From positions 2,794,519 through 2,858,518 of the forward strand of contig BCJU01000003.1 in the NCBI GenBank assembly GCA_001600355.1: a stretch of DNA of 64,000 nt. Direction: 5' to 3'. Source of the DNA: Meira nashicola. Its lineage: Eukaryota > Basidiomycota > Exobasidiomycetes > Exobasidiales > Brachybasidiaceae. Under the pieces are notes generated by a model, which had not been told where the DNA came from, made no database searches, and worked only from the letters and a program-made list of their open reading frames with translations. The first letter of the stretch is position 1. Each line of letters starts with the position of its first letter. Positions 39,193 through 51,119 of this stretch are shown piece after piece. The translations under genes were made by a program, and so were the position numbers.

Positions 39193-42100
39193 GACAACAT
39201 TTGTCCTTCGCTACAATCGTCTCAACAATGGGAACATCATGGTAAAGAAGAAGCTTAAAAGAGGTCTTGTCTATGTATCTTTCACTTCAGGAGCCCGTGC
39301 GAGGAAGTACATATTTTTAGAAGAATCTTTTTAGCGTGGCGCCTCATCTTGTTATGCAAAAGGATTATTTCTCAACAAACAATGCTTCCCCAGTTTTGGA
39401 AGTTTTTTTAGTACGAACATCAAATCATTTTTTGTGTAGACAATACTCATTCGATGTAGAGAATAGAAAACTTAGAAGATAATAATTGAGGAATTGTAGT
39501 ACAATGTCTATGTAGCAAAAGGGGAGATAAACCAAGCTTTTTAGTGCCAAGTGTTGTACATAATTAACTATACTCAATCTCATTCAAATATTGACTTAGA
39601 TCAATGAATTGAAGAACAAGAAGATACCATACATTATATAAGCGATCATCTATTCTATCCAATTCTTGCTCTCCTCGCGAGACGGACATGTTCAAATGCG
39701 TGTATATACAACTCCGTAAGAACGCGTAAACCTTCGGCGAGATTAACAATGACCAGGTGCCGTTCATCGGCGCTGCACAATCGAAAACATGTGTTTGCCG
39801 TCAATCAGGAAGCGATTGGTAAATCTATCTATCCACATACATAAGTAGAATAAATTCATAGAAGGAAGATACATAATCTGAAACAAAGTACGTTGGATGA
39901 TTGATGTATGTACGATGATGCAAAAAAGAAATGTCAAAAAGAAAAAAAAGTCTAGACCAAAATCATGATTTTAAAGCATCTTACGTTTCATAAATATTCA
40001 ACTAGCATTAATTAAAATTTAAAATCGGTGACCGGTTTTTTCATTGTTCTACATAATGGATAAACGATTTTAAGAAAATGAAAAAGCCACAAAAAATAAT
40101 TGACGTGAATACATATACATAATAAAAACGGCATTTGCAAAATAAATGCGGGCGCGGCAGCCAATTATGTAAAATGTATGTATAGATGAATGAAAATATT
40201 ACATCATCCAATTTTGCTTTCGGTTTCCCCGAAATCGATTACATATATGTGAGTCTTGGCCGCATACAGACGATTCTGTCAAAGTGATCGCCGCTCTTCA
40301 AGTCAAGCGTAGATAGATTTCTACTGAAGTATTGTATTCTTCCTTCAATTTGTTCATTGTATACATAACTCGCAGAAGAAATCTCTTACCTGAACTCTAT
40401 GAGTTGGAAATCAATGAAGTAGTCATTGACACCCTGATGCACCCTTTTTGGTCAACACTTGACCGGGCTGTCTGAATTATGCACAAACAGAGATTAGCGT
40501 ATGCTAAAGAGGTCCCGGAAATCTGCGCTGCGTCGCGCCGAAACAGTAGTGTTGAATGAAAAAGGGTGCTGCTGTAATCAATGATCGAACTATCACCCTA
40601 TCAATTCATCCCAAATAGCTTTAAAAAGATTAATTAATACTTCTCTGATCCGATAAAAAGGATTTAGGGGTTTATGTGCGTATTTCAAATTTATCATTTA
40701 AACAGCTTCTAATCTGTTCGGCATGCGATAGAGTTATCAATAACAATCAATGATTAAATTTCGATCTCAATCATTGCTTTTTTGTTTTTAAAGTTTCCCT
40801 TGCACTTTACCTCTACGGGTCCAACTTCGGTCTTCTCTTGCATCCTTGCTTGCATTCATTCTTTCAACCCCGTTCCGCTTTGAAATATGCGCGCGTTTTT
40901 AAAAGCCAAAGTTAACAGTACGATTTATTATTATTTATTCGGGTTCTTTTTAGTCTCAACAACTGTCAACCTAAAACAAATTTAGATCCTTATGACATTA
41001 CGCTAATCTGCGTGTGTGTGTGCATGTGCATTGTGCGTGTTCGTGCATCTTATTTTAAGACTGTTCGTTCGTGTCCTGATAAACGTCTATCAAAAAGCGC
41101 AATCTTCAACATCTTTTAGATGAACCTTGCAGGAGAGCAATCTATGTTTAGCTTCCGGATATTTTTCTTTTTCTATTGTTACAATTTTGTCACCTTTACA
41201 TAAAATCGTAACACATGGTCATCCGCATTCACAGCCACAAAGGTTTTTCATTCGCTTGTGATTTCATTTGAAGGAAATGAAGATTCATCGGAATTCCATA
41301 CCGATTAAGCGAAATGAGGACACGGATTCGATTGGATGATAAATTAAAGGCCAACTTATTTTTTTGGTTTTGGTTTTTGTCGTACGAGGAAAAATAAAAA
41401 AGAAGGCGTCACAGCAGCGCCTTGGACGCCGGCGCCGCACCATCTTTGACCGGCATTACTGTTGGCCTACATTTATTTTTTTTCTACGTCATGCAATATA
41501 GTTTCAATATAATTTTGGAGTTTAAAACGGAGTATAGAATTGAGAAGAAATAAGGGCGCGAAATGAATAAAAACTTCTAGTTTGCAGCGTAGCACAAGCG
41601 CACGCACAGCACAACACGGAGAGCAAGAACTGGCAGCAGTGTAAATGCATCTTTTTTCGATATCTGCATCTGCGCGCGAATTAGTGTACCGAGATTAAAC
41701 AGAAGCAGAATAACAGGAACGGCAAAAAGCCTCATTACGCCGTTACATTTTTATTGCATTTCATCTTTTGGTTCATTCTCCATTTTTTTTTATAAACCGT
41801 CGAATTAAAACGCAGAATATTGCTTTCTGTTCACATATCAATTTTTATCAATCGCTCATCAGTTAACCTACCCGGGTACGCCTAAATGCGAGCGAGTATA
41901 GACGACGTGCATAAGTGTGCGTGCATTAAGTGAATCATGCGTACATATTTTGTACGGACTTGGCTTGTAATGTGCACCGATTCAGATAAAAATAAAAATT
42001 AATAATTTAAAACCTCTTTTTTGCCCGATCTATATAGAAGGCCGTTGAAGGAACGGTAAAACGGATCGTAGAAATCCATATCGAGAAGATTGACAGTATC

Positions 42101-43300
42101 ATGCGTTCTTTGACTATGCGGAGAGATTAAATGTACTTATTTCTGTACCTCACTCAAACAAGAACGGCACCAAAGACCGGTCAGAGGAGGTGGGGTTCTG
42201 TGTATGTTCGGTAAATGTGACAAGTTATATTGACCTAAGAAGAACGGCGTACATACTTCCATCAATTATGCATTAACTTTGTACATTTACCCTCATTGAC
42301 GTTTTTTTTTCTTTCACTGCCACGTAAATATTTACAACTTCTTTCTCTACTACGTTCACATTCAAAACAATTTTAGGATCGTCTGGTTGCCAATCGGGTT
42401 CGACATTGTAGGTGTAGGCTGCATTTCAATTGATACTCGAAGCAACCGCCGCGTTTACGTATAGAAAAGCTCTTGCTTTTTTTATCCATCTCACTTCTTC
42501 CACTTTCGATAATCGCCTTTCAATTCCTTGCTGCATGATTTGTCATTCAACTCTTGTGATTCGAGCATTGAAGTAGGAACCGCAAATCAAATCAATTGAA
42601 TTGTCCGACAAGGTTATCGCGTAAAAAGATTATCCATCTTACGTGTTCTATTTCATTATTATTTTTCGCACAAGCGCACAATTGAAAAAGTGAAACGCCA
42701 ATTTATTTGTCGGCAAAGAAGAAACAAAAGTGATTGATTACATACGAGATTACGATCGGACTTTGATAATCTCGTATTGAATCCAATTTTGACCTTTTTT
42801 TTCCCAAATTCACGGCATTCCGCTTTTAAAGTGATTATTTGATGGATCTCCTTCTTTTTTAATTCAAATCACAATCTCGATCAAATCTTAATTGATGCTT
42901 TAAGAAAAAAAGAGATCGAGAAATTCTTTTTTCCCCGTTCATTCTCCGCATCACTTCAAAAAGGATCACGCGGTCCGGTGAAAAGGGTCATTTTTTTAAC
43001 TGCCTTACTCTGGTTTTTGTGACGCCGCTCAAAATTCGGCAACGAAAAAAAGGAGAATTGTCTTCTTTTTTTTTCCTCCTTTGTAATCCGAAAAAGTTGG
43101 CGAGAAGAAATCGTACGCCGTTTATCAACTCGGATCATACGATCAAATCGCAAGAGTAATTCCGTTTTTCTGCTTCAATCTACCAAAGAAACAATTTCCA
43201 TGATCAAGAAACTTTCCAGAGATCCATGTATACATTCTAGTTTTTTTCCTTCTTTCCTTCTTCTTCTTCTTCTTTTGCTTCCATTCTTGACATCGACCGT
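39193..43300. other. 4.1-kb gene-free region before the GATA factor
   Basis: The longest gap in the window. Short frames do not exceed chance and lack family resemblance. Visible items are one ACGCGT (39722-39727), a GT-rich run (41011-41050), a GC-rich patch rich in GGCGCC near 41415-41445, many A and T runs, and a CT-rich tract (43240-43285) just before the GATA start that looks like a core promoter. GATAA matches number about as expected by chance. A long 5' untranslated leader or noncoding RNA is possible but not shown. Confidence 0.5.
41011..41050 (+). repeat. GT-rich low-complexity run
   Basis: A short (GT)n tract, CGTGTGTGTGTGCATGTGC, passes into imperfect GT/GC repeats. Low complexity, no known role. 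Confidence 0.5.
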
Positions 43301-45457
43301 ATGTCGAAAAAAGTTGATGATCCCCAAGGGATTGATGACAAAGAGAAACAACAAGAAAACATTCAAAGGCAAGATACAATGACAACACTTTATGCATCCG
43401 GCCCGTCTTCCAGGGAAACCTTTCACGCCAGACATCCATCCGATCCACATCATCATCGTCCTTCTTCCTCTTCTTCTTCTCCTTCATTTACCAGACATTA
43501 TCACCCTTACGATCAAAGGGGGCAAGATGAACAACAAAACCGATTGCCTTCTTTACTAGATGAACGAGAGAGAGATTCAAGAAGAGACTTTTCCGGTCCT
43601 CTTCCGCCATTAAGAGCAAGTGAAATAGAAAAATCGCCTTACACTTCTCCAGTCACTGATCGTCAAAGGCCAAAAACAGAAACAACTTCTTCTTCTTCGC
43701 CCGATTCAATTCGTAATAGAAGTCAAGTCATCATTTCATCAAATCTGCCACCGCCAGCTTCAATTCCTAGTTCTTCACCTCAAAATCGATTTCAATCTCA
43801 ACGACCTTTTCCGCCTCTTGTTCCTTCTACAACATTTGAACGATATGGCGATAGATCAAAGATACCATTTCAAGATCCACAATTGGAACATAATTCTCGT
43901 CGTGAGAGGATAGAATACGATCAATTTGGCGGCGGACCAGCTGGTCAGCATCCGGGTAGAGTAGATGATCGTTTTACTCCTCTTCCTCCTCATCACAGCC
44001 AACATCGATCTTACTATCCCGAATCATCCAGAGGAGTACATTCTAGCGAATCATTAAACGATATTCGCTCTAATGAAACCAGAGAGCATTCTCGTTCGGA
44101 TGCATCCATACCTCCTCCAAAAGATTTAGGATCATCTTGGTCATCTTCGCATGGTCATCCATCCACATCTTCAAATCGAAATGCAAACGAACAACAAGGC
44201 AAGTCTGATTCATCACCTATTTGTAGTAATTGTCGTACAACACAAACGCCTCTTTGGAGAAGAGATGGAAAAGGTGGTCTTTTGTGTAATGCTTGTGGAT
44301 TGTTTGCCAAAGTTAAAGGAAGGCCAAGACCTGTAAGTTTGAAAACGGATGTGATCAAACCAAGAGCGCGAAGGGTAAAAGTTGCCCATCCATACGATTC
44401 AGATCTTTCACCTTCTTCTCGTCATGCATACATTCAAAGTCATCAAGGTCATGCGGAATTCTATGATGGACGTTATCCTCACCCTTATCCACCACCTTTT
44501 CCTCGTACGACGATGAATGAACAACATTACAGTGAACATTATCCCTATGTGACTCACCAACATCAGTATTATGGTGGTATTCGTGGAGCTCAAGTACCTT
44601 ACGAACGTGAAATGATGCATGATGATCGCTTTAGAGCAGAAGGACCGCCAAATTATCCACCTGGTCCATCAAGATATCCGATGGATGGCGCGCCTGCTCT
44701 TCCATCCTCTTCTTCCGGCGTTCCAAAAGGTGCAATCGGTCCTTTGCACACTTCTCCAGGTTCAATGCATTCAGAAAGATTTGATGAATACAATCGAAGA
44801 GCATATAACGATCCAAGAGAATCAGAAAGGTTTGTCCGTCATACTACTTCGCCAGAATATCTTAATCGAGAAAGGATGTATGCAAATCAACCTGCTTTTC
44901 CGCCATCCATATCTTCAAGACATCCACCATCACATCCACCTCCGACTTCTGGAAATATGAGAGAAGAAGATTATTATCACAGATATGGACGTTATGAAGG
45001 ACAACCGCCGCCGCTACATAGGTCCGAATATCAACAAGGCAGCATATATGCACGCGAAAGGGGAGCTGCCGCAGGACCCTATTTTGACGAAACCGGAGGC
45101 CGAGAAGATGGAAGAGTTCAATCTGCAACAGGAATGGCGGATGTCACACTTCCTCCATTAAGATCTTCTCCATCCGGTTTCCCGCAGACGCAGCCGCCGC
45201 CGCTGCCGTCAAATGCATCTAATCGTGAAATTTATGATAATCGTAACAATGCAACAACAACATCACAAAGACCAACTTCAAGCAGTTCAAGCTTTCATCA
45301 ATCACCTCCTTATCCGCACATTGAAGCATCATCAAGAATATCTCAACCAATTCGTCCAATCACTCATTCACCTACAGACAAAACGGAAAAGTCAAGCTCG
45401 TACAAGTTACCTCCTTTGGGATTACCTAATGGTTCGCCAAAGCATGAAGAGTCTTGA
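43301..45457 (+). CDS. GATA-type zinc finger transcription factor
   Basis: Protein of 718 aa with a single central GATA finger, CX2CX17CX2C, at Cys308, Cys311, Cys329 and Cys332 ([14 protein letters not shown], then [14 protein letters not shown]). The basic tail [15 protein letters not shown] is the fungal AreA/Nit2/SRE style, which binds HGATAR sites. A single finger argues against the two-finger siderophore repressors, so nitrogen-type or related regulation is the best guess, but the paralogue cannot be decided. Both flanks are disordered: Ser/Pro/His/Gln-rich, with a proline-tyrosine-rich region (about 370-560). Start ATG 43301 lies just after a CT-rich tract; ATG 43379 is an in-frame alternative. 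Confidence 0.88.
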   Translation: MSKKVDDPQGIDDKEKQQENIQRQDTMTTLYASGPSSRETFHARHPSDPHHHRPSSSSSSPSFTRHYHPYDQRGQDEQQNRLPSLLDERERDSRRDFSGPLPPLRASEIEKSPYTSPVTDRQRPKTETTSSSSPDSIRNRSQVIISSNLPPPASIPSSSPQNRFQSQRPFPPLVPSTTFERYGDRSKIPFQDPQLEHNSRRERIEYDQFGGGPAGQHPGRVDDRFTPLPPHHSQHRSYYPESSRGVHSSESLNDIRSNETREHSRSDASIPPPKDLGSSWSSSHGHPSTSSNRNANEQQGKSDSSPICSNCRTTQTPLWRRDGKGGLLCNACGLFAKVKGRPRPVSLKTDVIKPRARRVKVAHPYDSDLSPSSRHAYIQSHQGHAEFYDGRYPHPYPPPFPRTTMNEQHYSEHYPYVTHQHQYYGGIRGAQVPYEREMMHDDRFRAEGPPNYPPGPSRYPMDGAPALPSSSSGVPKGAIGPLHTSPGSMHSERFDEYNRRAYNDPRESERFVRHTTSPEYLNRERMYANQPAFPPSISSRHPPSHPPPTSGNMREEDYYHRYGRYEGQPPPLHRSEYQQGSIYARERGAAAGPYFDETGGREDGRVQSATGMADVTLPPLRSSPSGFPQTQPPPLPSNASNREIYDNRNNATTTSQRPTSSSSSFHQSPPYPHIEASSRISQPIRPITHSPTDKTEKSSSYKLPPLGLPNGSPKHEES

Positions 45458-45840
45458 AGGATACGTGTTGTTTTGTATGGTCAAGGGACATTTTTATTTT
45501 TTTCAAGACATATAGTCTGTTACATAATTAATAAACACCTGCTTTTTATCTTTCAAGTAATCAATCGCATCAGATTTTGTTCATTTTGCTCTCTGTACGT
45601 ATAGATACATGTAATAGAAAGACACAATTGTAGTCTCTATGCAATTTAATCGAATTATCTTTCACAATGCGAGGCACGCCTGGGAATTTGAAAAAAAAAG
45701 ATCATATAATAATTTCATTTCATATAGACAGTCCACAAACGAATCCAAACAACAAAACAAAAAAGGAAAATTATATACAAATGAAAAGAAAAGGCATTAT
45801 AAGAGCAAAGCAAGAAGAAGGTCCGTCAAAACCCTTCTTC

Positions 45841-48800
45841 TTAAGCATAACTTGTAGGTTGTGAGTTTGCAGTTACAATACTTGCGCGTGAGCCTGCTTT
45901 GGTATTATTGTTTGCTTGACTTGCACGACTGCTAACACTTGTTGAACGGGTTGCCGCACTACCTGCGCGACCTTGAGATTGAGCGGAAGAAGCATAACTT
46001 GTTCTACTTGAACTGTTTAGAGAACTTAAAGTGTTTCCTCCTGCGAACGAACTACTTGAATTGGAAAAGAAGCTACCTGATCGATTTTTAGTGATTCTCA
46101 TTGTTTCCAAAGCAGCATGTGTACGAACTTGACACATATTTGATAAAAGATAAGAAGCTTTTCCACCTGAAACGCCCTTTTTACCTTTTGCTTCTAATGC
46201 TTTACCAGACATGACTGCCTTGAATTCCTTTTTAGCCAATTCATCTTTGCCCATGCATGTTAACAATCGTCCGTTTTCATAATGAGAGAAATAAACCAAA
46301 TAACGATCCACTTCATCCAATTTATGACCATGTTCAAACACTTTTGCGAAAGATTGTTTAGCATCTGCAGTAATTTCTTCAATTGGTCCGATTGCATCAT
46401 CAGAAGGTAATCTGACCAGCGTTTGTGGTTCAGGATAAGCAACGAATCGAAGTGCAACACCGCGCAAGAAGAATGCCAAACAGTATGCGCTCCAATATTC
46501 ATTTTCTCCTGTTCCATAAGCCTTTGGATCATGGTAAGATTCCAATTCATCGATGAATTCATCAATGCGAGTCAAAGTGTTCTCTACCAACAAGAACACA
46601 GGTGTTTGAGACATGCAATGCCAAATATAAGAGAATTCCAAAGCGGCCAAAGGTAATCTGTTATTGTTAGCAATGTACTTCTTTGCTTTTAGCATAACGA
46701 ATCTCTCGAATGGAATTTGACGACCTGCAATCTTTTTGGTCAATTTAGGTACGGTACGCATAATTGTTGCTGATTTTGCACGTTCGTCCATTCCAGTTTC
46801 GTACAACATGATTGCTTTGGCATATTGATAAATTGCTTTTGACCAATTTGATTCTCTAGAAAGAACGTCATAACATTCATATGCACGTGCAAAATCGCAA
46901 GTGGCCAAATAAGTCAAACTTAAATCCCAGAAGCACAAGTGATGCAATTGCTTGTAAACACTTTGGGCTTCGATTGCATTTCTGAAATATTCGATGGCCT
47001 TCTCAGGTAAAGCTTGTGCAGCATAAAGACGGGCAGACATGTAGAGGAAAAAGATTCCGTTGGGGAATCGAACCAAATTCCAACTTAAAACTTTGTCGGC
47101 ATATTCAAAGTCAACATCTGTAACGGGCACGTAACTTGAGATGACTAAATGATAAGTCAAGATACCCAAATCACACAATGGACGACGAACACCTTCTTCA
47201 TCAGCTGAAACGCTTGGTAAAGGTCTACTCTTGTTCCATCCACCTGCACGTGAGAATAAATCTAAAGAATATCTACGATCTCCAGTGAAACCTAATCCTT
47301 CCATCATCTTCAAAGCTTTGGCAGGCAATAAACTCAAGATTAATGAACACATTCCGTTGGAAAAGTAAACACCTGAACGGAAATCTTGATCGATCGTTAC
47401 TTTTGCTTGACGGTTATGAATTTGTGCTTCTTCTGCTTCACCATCACAGTATTCGACGAATTTCATCAATTCACGCATGGAAAAGTAAGCATTTCGTAAG
47501 CTGAAAGCATGTTTGACGAAAGCTAAACTGTCACCGGCGTAAAAGATACCCAAAACTGCTTTGAGTAACATTGATTCAGTATAGACCAATTCGGCATGTT
47601 GTTGAACTAAGCTCATGCTACGGAAAGTCTTTTCTTTTGATTGACCGACAAGTTTTCCAACGGTACCAACTTTCTTACGCAATAAGCTTGACAATTGCAT
47701 TGTATGTTTGCAACATGCAATTGCTGTTTCGAAATCGGTTGGCTCAAAAGTCATGATTGACTTGACAGTATTGATCAAAGCCATACCAACAGCCTTGTAC
47801 AATCGAACGTCTGCACCTTCCAAACAAATTTCTTCTGCTTCACGCATTTTTGAGTTTAAGAATAAAGCCATAGCTTCACGAACGGTACCCAAATCACGTC
47901 TGCATTCTTCATCAGATAATTTGACTTGAGCAGCAGTTGGTGGCTTATCACCAATGAAGGAAAGATCGACTTTTGTCTCAGGAGTGATGGATTCATCACT
48001 GTAATTGGAATCTGCATCATCATCTTCGTTAAAGTCATCATCGTCGTAATTTTCTTCTTCGTGTTCTTCTTGGTGACCGTTTTGTTGATCACCATTTTCA
48101 CCACCACGAACATAAGCATAAGCACCTGCAGCAGCTCCACCGGCAGCGGCAGCAGCACCACTAATAGCGCCAATTGCAGCACCAGTGTAGGTCTTTGGTT
48201 CTTCTCCATTTTCAGCTTCTGCAGATTGACTTTGTGAAATAGATGCTTGACGTGGAGGTGGTCTTTCTGGTTTCTCTCGTGAAGGTGATTGTGGTGCTTC
48301 TTGTTGTTGTTGAGATTGAGATCTTTGTTCGCTTTGACCATTCTCATCCGATTTATTGGTAGCTTTACTCTTCAAAGCACCAAAAGCGCCTAAAGCACCG
48401 CCAGCTGCACCTCCAGCAGCGGCACCTTCAGCGACAGGTTTGCGATCGCTCTTGCTACGTTGAGGTTTAGATGCTTGTTGAGATTCTTGACCGCCCTTCT
48501 TGCCTCCAGCGTTTTGTTGACCTTCGACAGGGTTAATAACGTCTGCTTCTGGTCCACAATAACCTTTTCTGCCAGAAACTGAATCATCAAGAGTATCTTC
48601 GTCATGGTCTTGCAACCATTTACGTAAGGCAATGATATCATGACGATCGTTGATGACTTGATGAATCGTTTCACCATCTTGTTGTGGGTAATCCCATTCG
48701 AATCTACCTGTATCTTTGAGAATACCAGCACGTTGATAGACATTGCGTGCACGGCAATATCTGTTCATTCGTAAACTTGTCAAACGTAATTGTTTGGCAA

Positions 48801-49974
48801 TCACTTCACGTCTGAAGGTCAAATCAGGTGCATCATCGTCCGAATCACCTGCTTTGATCCATTCACGTGTTGTTTCTTCAAATTTAGTTGCTAAGTCCAT
48901 GTATTCTTTTTGCATGGCTTGAACTGTTTCGGTATCCTTTTGTAAGTCATTCTCTTGTGGATCAGGTTCGATATAGTCCCAATCCCAATCCATCGTTCCG
49001 CCCATTCCTTTGCGTAATTTGGCAGTAGATGCGTAATCTTTCAAATCAACAGCTTTACTACTGAATTTGATCTTATCACGCACAACGGGATCCAACATTG
49101 GTTGCAAAACTTGCCAAATACCCTTGAAGATCCAAGGAGCAGAATGCACATAAATACGTTGAAGAGATTCGGGGTAATAAGCTTCTAAACATTTAACCAA
49201 GAATAAAACGCATTGCCAATCCATATTCTTCAATCCGAAACCTTGCATATCGAAAACGACGATTGCTTTCTCATAAGGAGGAGTAGTCAATTGACGAGCA
49301 TTTTCCATAGCAAGCAAGACGAACTTTTGAAGGGTTTCATGCTTTTGAGCGTTTGTAAAGTGACGGGCAACGTGAATAAAGTAGATTGGATATTCACCTG
49401 GGTAGTCACTATTACCTTTAATGTAAGAAATACCACGTCTGAATTGATTCAAGAAACCTGGTTCATCTGCCATTCCAGCTTCACCTTTACGAATGATACC
49501 TTCAACATCCATTTCAAAACGGAATTTCAAAGCGGCTGCTAACATGGCTAAAGCACGATCTAAATCCCATTTACGTGCACGTAAGAAACGCAAAATGCCT
49601 GCGTCTGGGTGATCATGTTTGACGAATTCCCAAAGACCACGACGAAGGTAAGGTCCACCATAGGTATCCATCATATCACGCAAATCACGTAATTCTTCTT
49701 GCTTTTTAGCTTCTTCTTTGGCTTTATCGTCTTTAGGGATATCCTTGCCTGCTTCTTTGTCTTTGTTTTTGCCGTCATCCTTTTTAGGCTTATTCTTTGC
49801 AGCAGCAGTTGGACCTCCAAGCTTTTCCAATTCTTCTGAACGACCTTTGTTTTGTTCGAAAAGTTCGTATAGGCGCTTGTAGATCTCTCTAATGGATTTT
49901 TGTTGATCTTTGGTTAGATTACCGCGGTAACCTTCGAGAACGTCTTCTCCATCGATATTCTTTTTTGTAGACAT
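45841..49974 (-). CDS. Sec14/CRAL-TRIO lipid-transfer domain fused to IML2 (DUF3808/TTC39)
   Basis: A single 1377-aa uninterrupted frame with two recognisable modules. The CRAL-TRIO_N helices lie at about 110-150 (ILRFLRARKWDLDRALAML). The lipid-binding lobe spans 165-335 (YPIYFIHVARHF, IVVFDMQGFGLKN, YYPESLQRIYVHSAPWIF). An Ala/Gly- and acid-rich linker covers about 470-680. From about 685 to 1290 comes an IML2/TTC39-type helical repeat region (LLKAVLGIFYAGDSLAFVKHA, NGMCSLILSLLPAKALKMM, CFWDLSLTYLATCDFARAYEC). The tail is Ser-rich. Yeast Iml2 is linked to inclusion-body clearance and lipid droplets; Sec14 domains exchange phospholipid or sterol. A joint lipid-linked proteostasis role is inferred. 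No splice signals or stops suggest two genes. Confidence 0.9.
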   Translation of the reverse strand: MSTKKNIDGEDVLEGYRGNLTKDQQKSIREIYKRLYELFEQNKGRSEELEKLGGPTAAAKNKPKKDDGKNKDKEAGKDIPKDDKAKEEAKKQEELRDLRDMMDTYGGPYLRRGLWEFVKHDHPDAGILRFLRARKWDLDRALAMLAAALKFRFEMDVEGIIRKGEAGMADEPGFLNQFRRGISYIKGNSDYPGEYPIYFIHVARHFTNAQKHETLQKFVLLAMENARQLTTPPYEKAIVVFDMQGFGLKNMDWQCVLFLVKCLEAYYPESLQRIYVHSAPWIFKGIWQVLQPMLDPVVRDKIKFSSKAVDLKDYASTAKLRKGMGGTMDWDWDYIEPDPQENDLQKDTETVQAMQKEYMDLATKFEETTREWIKAGDSDDDAPDLTFRREVIAKQLRLTSLRMNRYCRARNVYQRAGILKDTGRFEWDYPQQDGETIHQVINDRHDIIALRKWLQDHDEDTLDDSVSGRKGYCGPEADVINPVEGQQNAGGKKGGQESQQASKPQRSKSDRKPVAEGAAAGGAAGGALGAFGALKSKATNKSDENGQSEQRSQSQQQQEAPQSPSREKPERPPPRQASISQSQSAEAENGEEPKTYTGAAIGAISGAAAAAGGAAAGAYAYVRGGENGDQQNGHQEEHEEENYDDDDFNEDDDADSNYSDESITPETKVDLSFIGDKPPTAAQVKLSDEECRRDLGTVREAMALFLNSKMREAEEICLEGADVRLYKAVGMALINTVKSIMTFEPTDFETAIACCKHTMQLSSLLRKKVGTVGKLVGQSKEKTFRSMSLVQQHAELVYTESMLLKAVLGIFYAGDSLAFVKHAFSLRNAYFSMRELMKFVEYCDGEAEEAQIHNRQAKVTIDQDFRSGVYFSNGMCSLILSLLPAKALKMMEGLGFTGDRRYSLDLFSRAGGWNKSRPLPSVSADEEGVRRPLCDLGILTYHLVISSYVPVTDVDFEYADKVLSWNLVRFPNGIFFLYMSARLYAAQALPEKAIEYFRNAIEAQSVYKQLHHLCFWDLSLTYLATCDFARAYECYDVLSRESNWSKAIYQYAKAIMLYETGMDERAKSATIMRTVPKLTKKIAGRQIPFERFVMLKAKKYIANNNRLPLAALEFSYIWHCMSQTPVFLLVENTLTRIDEFIDELESYHDPKAYGTGENEYWSAYCLAFFLRGVALRFVAYPEPQTLVRLPSDDAIGPIEEITADAKQSFAKVFEHGHKLDEVDRYLVYFSHYENGRLLTCMGKDELAKKEFKAVMSGKALEAKGKKGVSGGKASYLLSNMCQVRTHAALETMRITKNRSGSFFSNSSSSFAGGNTLSSLNSSSRTSYASSAQSQGRAGSAATRSTSVSSRASQANNNTKAGSRASIVTANSQPTSYA

Positions 49975-50260
49975 GATGAATGCGATTTATATAGGATATG
50001 TATAAGTGATATGTTTGTTATGTATGAGGTGATACGCTGTATGGTAATCTCTCAGTCACTACTTCCTCAGCGCTTTGACGGTTGCTCTCTTTATAAGAAC
50101 ACAGCGGTAGGGGAAGGGATGGAGATCAGATACGATGATGATGATGGAGGAAAAAAAAAGAAAAGAAGATATGAGGGAATCAAATTTACTCTTTCAAACA
50201 ATGTCTAAATAAGCCAAAGAAAGAAAGCAAGTGGGGCAGCAGTTGAATGAAACAAAGAGT

Positions 50261-50268
50261 TGCATGCA
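50261..50268. promoter_or_regulatory. TGCATGCA palindrome, fusion gene upstream
   Basis: Perfect octamer palindrome 287 bp upstream of the Sec14-IML2 start. Confidence 0.4.
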
Positions 50269-51111
50269 CATGTGCATTCATTGTCAGGCTATCCAATCAC
50301 TCCAATAATTCTTTATTCTTCGTCAGGCACACTCTGCTAAATTGGCAAAAATCTCCATGTTCATTCTCTCTCCATCATTCGAAGGATTTTAAACCGTGCA
50401 AGTGCATAAATTATAACTTCTCACTTTTGCATTTTTTTTATGGGGATAAGAATGTGCGAAATCACTGTATATGTACTTAAAAACTGTGGAGCGGGTAGAT
50501 TAATTAGCTCCAATTTTCGTGCAAATAAAAGAAGGAAAAGAAAAAAGAGTATGAAACCGATTTTCAGCTTTAGGCAATTTTACAGAGGTTTTCATAAAAA
50601 ATATAAAATCTCGGTATCCAGCAAATAAAATAAAAAACACGGCACAAGGTCGGCGTCCTTTTTGGTCAAGGAAATTAATAGGGTACACGAGGATACTCGC
50701 CGCGTTAATTTGCTTGTGCGGAGAGAATGAAACCGAGCATGAAATTGAAGGGCCGAAGTGGGGCAAAGATAGAATGGTACCAAAAATGGTGTGATACCAT
50801 TACAAAAGGTTAAAGAGCAGTGTCCACTAAGTTATACCCTACAAAATGCTCCCCATTCAATATCAATTTTTTTTTGCGAGCGGGGAAGCGATCTTTATAC
50901 GTAATCAACCTTACACTCTCGCCTCCAAAAAAAACATCCTAGGCGTGAGAAAAAGTTGATCAGATGATGTAAAGGATCATCATCAAGCCATTGATGACAA
51001 TTTTCTTTAGCCACTCGATGGGCGTTCAAGTCATTTGACAAGCACACGTGCTGAAGGAAAGCATCAATTTGCAAAAGGAAGAGAGTGGAGTTTTGGTTCG
51101 TACTGAGACAA

Positions 51112-51119
51112 TGCATGCA
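51112..51119. promoter_or_regulatory. TGCATGCA palindrome, distal
   Basis: Perfect octamer palindrome about 1.1 kb upstream of the Sec14-IML2 start; the one intergenic copy not close to a start codon. Confidence 0.3.

Noticed and set aside
39193..43300. GATAA sites suggesting autoregulation of the GATA factor
   Set aside because: Roughly 14 matches on both strands against about 13 expected by hand estimate, so there is no enrichment.
47926..48237. 103-codon Ile/Val-rich frame antisense to the fusion linker
   Set aside because: It is the complement of the acidic and Ala/Gly-rich linker codons of a clear gene.
50247..50480. 77-codon frame with seven cysteines
   Set aside because: No signal peptide, no splice structure and no resemblance to the secreted pair; composition looks random.
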